A DNA stretch of 5,110 bases, taken from NCBI GenBank assembly GCA_001800005.1, contig MGUL01000144.1:6420-11529 (forward strand), written 5' to 3'. Position 1 is the first letter of the stretch. Each line of letters opens with the position of its first letter. Under the pieces are notes generated by a model. It ran no database searches and had not been told where the DNA came from. It was given only the letters and a program-made list of their open reading frames with translations. A program made the translations under genes and the position numbers. This DNA is from Elusimicrobia bacterium RBG_16_66_12. GTDB lineage: Bacteria > Elusimicrobiota > Elusimicrobia > UBA1565 > UBA9628. This document shows, piece by piece, positions 1 through 4,426 of this stretch.

Positions 1-666
1 GGAGCCGTCGGTGGCGTGGAAGATGCTCCGGTTCGGGCGCTGATTCAGGATGAGTCGGTAGAGTTCGACCAGGTCGTCCAGGTAGACCGCGGCCCAGCGG
101 TTCTTCCCGCCTCCCACCAGCTTCAGCTTCCGCTCCGTGAGGATGGATTGGAACATCATGCCGTAGAGTCCCCCGCTCTCTCCATAGACGCAGCCGGGCC
201 GCACCACCGCGGACGACAAGCCGTCGCGGGAGGCGGACAGGACCGACTCCTCGATCTCGGGGCGCCACCGCACGATCTCCGGCGGGTCGAGCGGCGATGT
301 CTCGTCGGCGGGAGCGCCCTTGGCGGCGCCGAGGACCCAGACCCCGGAGGTGTAGATGAAGTAGCGCGGGGCGCGCGCGGACTTGGCCGATTTGAGCAGG
401 TTCGAGACGGCGCGGCGGTCGGTGACGGCCGCGTTCGGACCCTGTTCGAAGCCGAGGTGGATGAGGACCTCGCAGTCGTCGGCTTGCCTTCGCCACGATG
501 ACGGCGTGTTTAAATCCCCGACGAGCGGGGTCAGGCCATGTTCGCTCAGCCTCGCCGTTTTCTTCGCGTCCCGCGTGAGCGCGACGACCTCGTGGCCGTC
601 GCCGCTCAGTCTCCGAGCGAGGGCCGCGCCGATGTAGCCCGTGGCGCCGGTCAGGAATATCCTCAT
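1..666 (-). CDS. Atypical SDR / NAD-dependent epimerase-dehydratase family protein (C-terminus cut by window edge)
   Basis: I translated this frame by hand; it is open from ATG at 666 to base 1, giving 222 codons of a longer gene. Residues 1-12 read MRIFLTGATGYI, followed by G: the Rossmann beta strand and TGxxGxxG dinucleotide loop of extended SDRs. Other family landmarks are VGDL (49-52), FIYTSGVWVLG (103-113, strand beta5), VVRPGCVYG (154-162) and WAAVYLDDLVELY (191-203), the usual 'V-x-V-D-D' late motif. The Tyr-x-x-x-Lys catalytic pair is not visible where expected: residues 129-143 run PEIVRWRPEIEESVL, with no Tyr or Lys. This places it among atypical SDRs, whose substrates are often unknown. 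It could be a cytosolic sugar-nucleotide or small-molecule oxidoreductase, or a non-catalytic NAD(P)-binding protein. The start is firm: a strong ribosome binding site and promoter precede it. It has its own promoter and no evident link to the phosphate genes. Family call is strong; substrate unknown. Confidence 0.9.
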   Translation of the reverse strand, partial: MRIFLTGATGYIGAALARRLSGDGHEVVALTRDAKKTARLSEHGLTPLVGDLNTPSSWRRQADDCEVLIHLGFEQGPNAAVTDRRAVSNLLKSAKSARAPRYFIYTSGVWVLGAAKGAPADETSPLDPPEIVRWRPEIEESVLSASRDGLSSAVVRPGCVYGESGGLYGMMFQSILTERKLKLVGGGKNRWAAVYLDDLVELYRLILNQRPNRSIFHATDGS

Positions 667-668
667 AA

Positions 669-676
669 CCCCTCCA
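669..676 (-). promoter_or_regulatory. Strong Shine-Dalgarno site of the SDR gene
   Basis: Read on the minus strand, TGGAGGGG lies just before TT-ATG. The GGAGG core (675-671) is 4 nt from the start codon. It decides the ATG at 666 as the start. It is the only clearly good ribosome binding site in the window, which makes the lack of one at other starts more noticeable. Confidence 0.85.
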
Positions 677-710
677 GCCTTATTGTAATAGATAAAAGCT
701 CTATAACCTC

Positions 711-739
711 AGTATAGCCCCGCTCACCGCAGGATGCAA
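711..739 (-). promoter_or_regulatory. Sigma70-type promoter of the SDR gene
   Basis: On the minus strand, a -35 hexamer TTGCAT (739-734) and a -10 hexamer TATACT (716-711) are separated by exactly 17 nt. They match the consensus TTGACA and TATAAT at 4 and 5 of 6 positions. The expected transcription start is about base 704, leaving a leader of roughly 38 nt with an AT-rich stretch and then the ribosome binding site. The promoter sits in the 95-bp gap right after the end of the upstream CYTH gene, so the SDR gene is probably transcribed independently, although read-through from the CYTH gene is not excluded. Confidence 0.75.
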
Positions 740-761
740 GGGATTTATGGCGTGCGCCGCC

Positions 762-1571
762 TCAGCGGTCCCGAGCGAAGAAGGACGCGCAGCGGTGGTA
801 CTTGTCGAGCGGCTCGCGGCGCAGGTCGAAGCGCTTCTCGACGGCCGCGTTGAACTTCAGCATCTCGTCCATGTGATCGAACTTCGCCGCGAGCGAGCCG
901 CCGTCCGCCTTGATCTCGTTCTCGAACTCGCAGAAGGTCGAGAGGGCATGGAGGCCCTTCTTGGCGATGTGGAAGGCCGAGACGCGGTCGAGCGAGGGCT
1001 CGAGGAAGGCCGAGCCCAGGTCGACCTCGAATTTCTCCTTGCGGTAGAGGGCCAGGATGGGGCCGCTGGTGATGCGGCGGACCATGGAGCCGCCGAGGTG
1101 TCGGCGCATGGCCGCGCCCATCTCCAGGCCTGCATGCCGATTCAGGATTTCGGCCACGCTCGTGTCCGTGAAGTGGACGATGTCATGATGGCTCTCCTCG
1201 CGCACGAGGCGGTCGAGGCGCCCCGAGGAGAACTCCGAGCGGTAGAGCAGGCCGTCCTTGACGAAGCCGGGGCCCTTGTATTGGAGGTAGACCGCGGTCC
1301 CGTTGCGCTTGTAGCGCAGGCGCAGGCTCGCGCCGGCTTTCAGCAGGTCGAAGGAAGGCGTGTCCAGGAACTGGTCGAAGAAATAGGCGCTTTTCTGGTG
1401 CTTGACGCCTTTGCGGCCCTGGAGCCAATCCTTGAGCTCGGAGGCCTCCTCGGGCAGCACGCGCTTCTTGCACTCGATCTCGACGAAGCGCAGGTCATCG
1501 ATGGCGAGCTTGCGCAAGAGGAGCCGGCGGAGACGATCGAAGCGCGCGCCCATGCGCCGATAGGATATCAT
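762..1571 (-). CDS. CYTH/VTC-like triphosphate tunnel protein, 269 aa
   Basis: The diagnostic ExExK motif of the CYTH/triphosphate tunnel metalloenzyme superfamily is at residues 31-35 (EIECK). It is followed by FLDTP (68-72), LRLRYK (83-88, paired arginines), YLQYKG (95-100), K105, RSE (111-113), RR (165-166), YRKEKFEVDLG (176-186), CEFENEIK (214-221) and DKYH (256-259). These alternating acidic and basic strands line an eight-stranded tunnel that binds a triphosphate and divalent metal. Known members include inorganic triphosphatase, thiamine triphosphatase, class IV adenylate cyclase and the VTC polyphosphate polymerase. No transmembrane segment or SPX domain is seen, so it is probably soluble and cytosolic. 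Phosphate-related neighbours make a polyphosphate or triphosphate role attractive, but the reaction cannot be read from the sequence. The start is uncertain: ATG 1571 gives a 30-residue basic leader before ExExK, and an internal ATG at 1553 is equally possible. Neither has a well-placed Shine-Dalgarno site. Confidence 0.85.
   Translation of the reverse strand: MISYRRMGARFDRLRRLLLRKLAIDDLRFVEIECKKRVLPEEASELKDWLQGRKGVKHQKSAYFFDQFLDTPSFDLLKAGASLRLRYKRNGTAVYLQYKGPGFVKDGLLYRSEFSSGRLDRLVREESHHDIVHFTDTSVAEILNRHAGLEMGAAMRRHLGGSMVRRITSGPILALYRKEKFEVDLGSAFLEPSLDRVSAFHIAKKGLHALSTFCEFENEIKADGGSLAAKFDHMDEMLKFNAAVEKRFDLRREPLDKYHRCASFFARDR
1562..1570 (-). promoter_or_regulatory. Possible extended -10 for the CYTH gene (if it starts at ATG 1553)
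   Basis: On the minus strand, TGA-TATCCT lies 8 nt before the internal ATG at 1553. TATCCT matches TATAAT at 4 of 6 positions, and the TGn just upstream resembles an extended -10. A transcript starting 7 nt downstream would have only about 2 nt of leader before ATG 1553. No -35 is recognisable. It overlaps the element proposed for the divergent phosphatase gene. Tentative. Confidence 0.25.
1566..1571 (+). promoter_or_regulatory. Possible -10 (TATCAT) of the SixA-like gene
   Basis: TATCAT matches TATAAT at 5 of 6 positions and ends 8 nt before ATG 1580. Initiation 7 nt downstream would give a leader of about 2 nt. No -35 match and no Shine-Dalgarno at normal distance are present; AGGA at 1562-1565 is 14 nt away, too far. 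The same hexamer occurs 6 nt before the response regulator start at 3734. Confidence 0.3.
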
Positions 1572-1579
1572 ATGACTCT

Positions 1580-2098
1580 ATGGAGCTCCTGCTCGTGCGC
1601 CACGGCCCCGCCGGGGATCCCGCGAAGTGGGCGGAGTCGGGCCGCGCCGACCGCGAGCGCCCGCTGACGCCCGACGGCCGCCGCAAGACGCGCGAGGCTG
1701 CCGCTGGCCTGGCCGAAGCCTTTGGACGCTGCGACCTGGTGGCGACGAGCCCTTGGAAACGTGCGGTCCAGACCGCGGCGCTCGTCGCCCAGGCTCTCGG
1801 AGCGCGAACTCCCGTCGATTGCCCCCCTCTCGTTCCAGGCTCGGCGCAGGAAGACCTTCTCTCTTGGCTCAAGTTCCGCCGCGAAGATCGCATCGTTCTC
1901 GTAGGCCACGAGCCCCAGCTCTCGCGCTTGGCGTCCCGGCTGATGACGGGTCGGCCTTCCGCGGTGATTCATCTGAAGAAGTCCCAGGCCGTCCTGTTGG
2001 AGCTGGAGAAGCCCGCTCCCGGCGCCGCCGTCCTGGTCTGGTCTCTGGCCCCGCGCCAGCTTCGCGCCCTCTCGCGCCGATCTACAAGAAAAACTTGA
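1580..2098 (+). CDS. SixA-type phosphohistidine phosphatase (histidine phosphatase superfamily), 172 aa
   Basis: The protein begins MELLLVRHGP: the RHG motif at residues 7-9 carries the nucleophilic His8 and phosphate-binding Arg7 of the histidine phosphatase (phosphoglycerate mutase-like) superfamily. RPLTPDGRRKT (27-37), ATSPWKRAVQTA (55-66, with Arg61) and LVGHEPQLS (107-115, second catalytic His110) follow the SixA arrangement, and 172 aa is close to the short SixA length. SixA enzymes remove phosphate from phosphohistidine on phosphotransfer domains. The target here is unknown; the PhoR-like kinase in this window phosphorylates a histidine but is only a guess. The start is fixed because RHG normally lies within the first ten residues. 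No well-placed Shine-Dalgarno is present. It is divergent from the CYTH gene (8 bp between starts), and its 3' end overlaps the convergent transporter gene by 17 bp, so no separate terminator fits between them. Confidence 0.9.
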   Translation: MELLLVRHGPAGDPAKWAESGRADRERPLTPDGRRKTREAAAGLAEAFGRCDLVATSPWKRAVQTAALVAQALGARTPVDCPPLVPGSAQEDLLSWLKFRREDRIVLVGHEPQLSRLASRLMTGRPSAVIHLKKSQAVLLELEKPAPGAAVLVWSLAPRQLRALSRRSTRKT

Positions 2099-3080
2099 TC
2101 ATCTGGTAGGCGAGCCCGGCGGTGAGCGCCGCGCAGGGGATGGTCAGTATCCAGGCCCAGACGATGCGCCCCGCCACCCCCCACCGCACGGCGGACAGGC
2201 GCTGGGTCGAGCCCACGCCCACGATCGCGCCGGTGATCGTGTGCGTCGTCGAGACCGGGATGCCGAAGAAGGAGCAGATCAGAATGGAGAGGCCCGCCCC
2301 CGTCTCCGCGCAGAAGCCGCCCACGGGCTTGAGCTTGGTGACCTTGTTGCCCATCGTGTTGACGATCTTCCAGCCGCCCATCAGCGTGCCCAGGCTGATG
2401 ACCGCGTGGCAGCTGAGGACGACCCAGATCGGGACATAGAACTTGTCGCCCAGCAGGCCGTTTGAAAAAAGAAGGACGGAGATGATTCCCATCGTCTTCT
2501 GCGCGTCGTTGGCGCCGTGCGACAGGCTGTAGAGGGCGGCCGAGATGAGCTGGCCGACGCGGAAGGTCCTGTCCACCTGGGAGGGCGAGCGCTTGCGGAA
2601 GAGCCAGAAGACCGCGACCATCAGGCTGAAGCCGAAGAACAGGCCGATCAAGGGCGAGAGGAAGATGAACATGACGATGGTCTTGAGCTTATCGTACTGG
2701 AGGCAGACGAAGCCGGCTTTGGAGATGGCGGCCCCGATGATGCCGCCGATCAGGGCATGGGACGACGAGACCGGGATGCCGAAGACGATCGTGATCCAGT
2801 CCCAGAGGCTGGCGCCGATGAGTGCTGCGGCGATGACGGCGGTGCCCAGCACGCCGGGGTCGACGAGGCCCTTGCCGATCGTGTTGGCCACGTGGACGCC
2901 GAAGCCGAAGGCCGCGATGAAGTTGAAGAACGCGGCCCAGACGACGGCCTGCCTTGGCGAGAGCACGCGGGTGGAGACGATCGTGGCGATGGAGTTGGCC
3001 GCGTCGTGCATCCCGTTCAGGAAATCGAACAGGTAGGCCAGCCCGATGACGAAGACGATCGAGAAAGTCAGGTGCTCCAC
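2082..3080 (-). CDS. pit: PiT-family inorganic phosphate transporter, 332 aa
   Basis: This is a hydrophobic integral membrane protein with the two inverted repeat halves of the PiT (PHO4) family. The first half carries NGMHDAANSIAT (22-33) and GIPVSSSHALIGG (101-113). The second carries SHGANDAQKTMG (187-198) and GIPVSTTHTITGA (273-285). The Asp residues in the two 'G-x-(H/N)-D-A' motifs (D26 and D192) and the paired Ser/Thr-His loops are family hallmarks. I see about ten hydrophobic segments and a basic loop near 161-171. PiT proteins import phosphate, often as a metal-phosphate complex, using H+ or Na+; the ion is not decidable here. The 332-aa length matches the compact bacterial type that lacks a long central loop and works with a DUF47 partner. 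The start is GTG at 3080, 4 nt after the DUF47 stop, with only a weak GAGG nearby, so translation is probably coupled. Confidence 0.95.
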   Translation of the reverse strand: MEHLTFSIVFVIGLAYLFDFLNGMHDAANSIATIVSTRVLSPRQAVVWAAFFNFIAAFGFGVHVANTIGKGLVDPGVLGTAVIAAALIGASLWDWITIVFGIPVSSSHALIGGIIGAAISKAGFVCLQYDKLKTIVMFIFLSPLIGLFFGFSLMVAVFWLFRKRSPSQVDRTFRVGQLISAALYSLSHGANDAQKTMGIISVLLFSNGLLGDKFYVPIWVVLSCHAVISLGTLMGGWKIVNTMGNKVTKLKPVGGFCAETGAGLSILICSFFGIPVSTTHTITGAIVGVGSTQRLSAVRWGVAGRIVWAWILTIPCAALTAGLAYQMIKFFL

Positions 3081-3084
3081 GGCC

Positions 3085-3711
3085 TCAGGCCTGCTTGACG
3101 AGTATGGTCTCGAGGGTGTGCGCCACGTCCTCGCACTTGTCGATGGCCTGCTCGATGGTCTCGTAGATCTCCTTCCACTTCATGACCTCGAGCGGGTCGG
3201 GCTTTCCCTGGAAGAGCTTCCCGATGGCCGTGCCCAGCGCCTGGTCGCCGGCGTTCTCGAGGCGGTTGACCTCGATGCAGTAGTCCATCACGCGCCGCGA
3301 CTTCTCCGGGGTCTTGAGTTCGCCGACGGCCTTGCGCACGGTCTCGGCGGCCTGCCAGAGGATGTCGGTCAGCCGCACGAGGTCGTCGGTGCTCTTGTCG
3401 ATCTGGTAGAGATACATCCGCTGGCCGACGGACTCGATCAGATCGACGACGGTGTCGAGCTCGCCGGCAAGCTCGCGGATGTCCTCGCGGTCGAAGGGCG
3501 TGACGAAGGTGCGGTTGAGGCGGTCGTAGATCTCGTGGCAGGTCATGTCGGCCTCGTGCTCGATGTCGCGCAGGCGGTCGAAGGACGCGAGGTCGCGGCT
3601 CCACTTCTGGGCCATGTCGCGGAACACCTTGGCCGCGGCCACGTTGTGGGCGGCCTGCGCCTCGAACAGTTCGAAGAACTTCTCTTCTTTGGGGATCAGA
3701 TTGAATGCCAT
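3085..3711 (-). CDS. DUF47 / PhoU-like Pit accessory protein, 208 aa
   Basis: This is an all-helical, highly charged cytosolic protein of the DUF47 (TIGR00153, PhoU-like) family. It opens with MAFNLIPKEEKFFELFEAQA, typical of the family. PhoU-style acidic metal-binding helices are visible: EHEAD (51-55), ELDTVVDLIE (84-93), EVNRLENAGD (147-156) and EQAIDKCEDVAHTLE (187-201), with the spaced Glu/Asp pattern ExxxD. The 208-aa length is typical for the family. DUF47 proteins are regularly encoded directly upstream of pit and are thought to control or assist the transporter, as PhoU does for Pst. Here the stop codon is 4 bp before the pit GTG on the same strand, so the two form one operon. The ATG at 3711 fits the family N-terminus. 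It lacks a Shine-Dalgarno; an extended -10-like element 6 nt upstream suggests a leaderless message. Confidence 0.93.
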   Translation of the reverse strand: MAFNLIPKEEKFFELFEAQAAHNVAAAKVFRDMAQKWSRDLASFDRLRDIEHEADMTCHEIYDRLNRTFVTPFDREDIRELAGELDTVVDLIESVGQRMYLYQIDKSTDDLVRLTDILWQAAETVRKAVGELKTPEKSRRVMDYCIEVNRLENAGDQALGTAIGKLFQGKPDPLEVMKWKEIYETIEQAIDKCEDVAHTLETILVKQA

Positions 3712-3717
3712 GGGCTC

Positions 3718-3726
3718 ATGGTATCA
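3718..3726 (-). promoter_or_regulatory. Proposed extended -10 of the DUF47-pit operon
   Basis: On the minus strand, TGA-TACCAT lies 6 nt before ATG 3711. TACCAT matches TATAAT at 4 of 6 positions and is preceded by the TGn of an extended -10. Initiation 7 nt after the hexamer would fall on the A of the ATG, giving a leaderless mRNA. No good -35 is seen 16-18 nt upstream. It physically overlaps the proposed -10 of the divergent regulator gene. Confidence 0.4.
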
Positions 3727-3727
3727 T
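3719..3727 (+). promoter_or_regulatory. Proposed extended -10 of the regulator-kinase operon
   Basis: TGG-TATCAT is an extended -10: TGn plus a hexamer matching TATAAT at 5 of 6 positions. It ends 6 nt before GTG 3734, so initiation 7 nt downstream lands on the first base of the start codon. A weak -35-like TTGAAT at 3701-3706 is only 15 nt away. No Shine-Dalgarno precedes GTG 3734. Confidence 0.45.
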
Positions 3728-3733
3728 GTCACC

Positions 3734-4426
3734 GTGGCCCAGGAGAAGATACTGGTCGTCGAGGACGACAAGGACATCGTCAAGCTCCTCCGCTACAACC
3801 TGGAGAAGGAGGGCTGGCGCGTCGTCGCCGCCGCCGACGGCGAGGCCGGGCTGGCCTGCCTGCGCAGGGAGCGGCCCGACCTGCTGATCCTGGACGTGAT
3901 GATCCCGAAGCTCGACGGCTTCGAGGTGGTCAAGGCCGTGCGCCGGGAGTCGCGCGTCCCCGTCCTCATGCTCACGGCCCGCAAAGAGGAGCTCGACCGC
4001 GTGCTGGGCCTGGAGCTGGGGGCGGACGATTACGTGACCAAGCCCTTCAGCGTGCGAGAGGTGCTGGCAAGGGTCAAGGCCCTCCTGCGACGGTCCGCCC
4101 CTGCGGCGCAGAGCACTCCCGGCGGACTTCTCCGAGCGGGCGGCGTGGAGCTCGACCCGGAGCGCTACGAGGTGCGGGTCCGCGGCCGGGCCGTCGAGTT
4201 GACCACCAAGGAATTCGATTTCCTCAAGGTTCTCCTCCAGGCGGCCGGGCGCGCCCTCACGCGCGAACAGCTGTTGGAGAAGGTCTGGGGTTACGACCGC
4301 TCGCTCGACCTGGACACTCGAACAGTGGACCAGCATGTGACCCGCCTGCGCGACAAGCTTGGCGCGGAGGGATCGATCGTCGCGACCGTCAAGAACGTCG
4401 GCTACCGGATCAAGGCCGCCCCGTGA
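3734..4426 (+). CDS. PhoB/OmpR-family response regulator, 230 aa
   Basis: The N-terminal receiver domain (about 1-121) has EKILVVEDD with the acidic pair E10/D11/D12, the phosphoacceptor D54 in LILDVMIP, the switch T81 in MLTARKEE, and K103 in DDYVTKPF (98-105). A linker (about 122-132) leads to an OmpR/PhoB winged-helix domain (about 133-228) with LTTKEFDFLKVLL (156-168), LLEKVWGYD (180-188) and the recognition helix region RTVDQHVTRLRDKLG (196-210), ending in NVGYRIKA. Phosphorylated regulators of this class dimerise and bind direct-repeat DNA. The frame continues upstream to ATG 3710, but GTG 3734 gives the usual family N-terminus and avoids overlap with the DUF47 start; no Shine-Dalgarno supports either. 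The partner kinase overlaps the 3' end by 4 bp and is PhoR-like. With the adjacent phosphate transporter this suggests phosphate control, but PhoB-type regulators with other inputs look the same. Confidence 0.93.
   Translation: MAQEKILVVEDDKDIVKLLRYNLEKEGWRVVAAADGEAGLACLRRERPDLLILDVMIPKLDGFEVVKAVRRESRVPVLMLTARKEELDRVLGLELGADDYVTKPFSVREVLARVKALLRRSAPAAQSTPGGLLRAGGVELDPERYEVRVRGRAVELTTKEFDFLKVLLQAAGRALTREQLLEKVWGYDRSLDLDTRTVDQHVTRLRDKLGAEGSIVATVKNVGYRIKAAP

Noticed and set aside
16..501. Plus-strand open frame (161 codons) at the left edge
   Set aside because: It mirrors the SDR gene on the minus strand, which has the Rossmann motif, a ribosome binding site and a promoter.
688..704. Small hairpin (ATAGA...TCTAT) at the 5' end of the SDR transcript leader
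   Set aside because: A five-base-pair, mostly A-T stem with a 7-nt loop is too weak to call a regulatory structure.
745..762. Possible terminator after the CYTH gene (GGCG...CGCC on the minus strand)
   Set aside because: The stem is only 4 bp and is followed by ATAAATCC rather than a T run, so it does not look like an intrinsic terminator.
747..1667. Long plus-strand open frame (306 codons) opposite the CYTH gene
   Set aside because: It is an antisense shadow in GC-rich DNA: low complexity, rich in Ala/Glu/Val/Leu, no recognisable motif. The opposite strand carries the ExExK CYTH protein and the frame runs into the SixA-like gene.
2517..3098. Plus-strand open frame (193 codons) rich in Asp/Glu/Gly opposite pit
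   Set aside because: This is the complement of a membrane-protein gene read in another frame; acidic low-complexity composition with no domain, and pit on the other strand is unmistakable.
3545..3733. Upstream extension of the response regulator frame to ATG 3545
   Set aside because: The extra 63 residues are antisense to DUF47, lack family similarity, and would precede the normal receiver N-terminus. GTG 3734 gives the expected length of 230 aa.
3720..3735. Pho-box half-site (ATGTCACC at 3726-3733) in the junction
   Set aside because: Only one CTGTCA-like half is present. I found no second copy at the 11-bp direct-repeat spacing of known Pho boxes, so it does not support PhoB binding by itself.
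3716..4336. Minus-strand open frame (206 codons) opposite the response regulator
   Set aside because: Antisense shadow. The plus strand encodes intact receiver and winged-helix motifs; the shadow has no family features.
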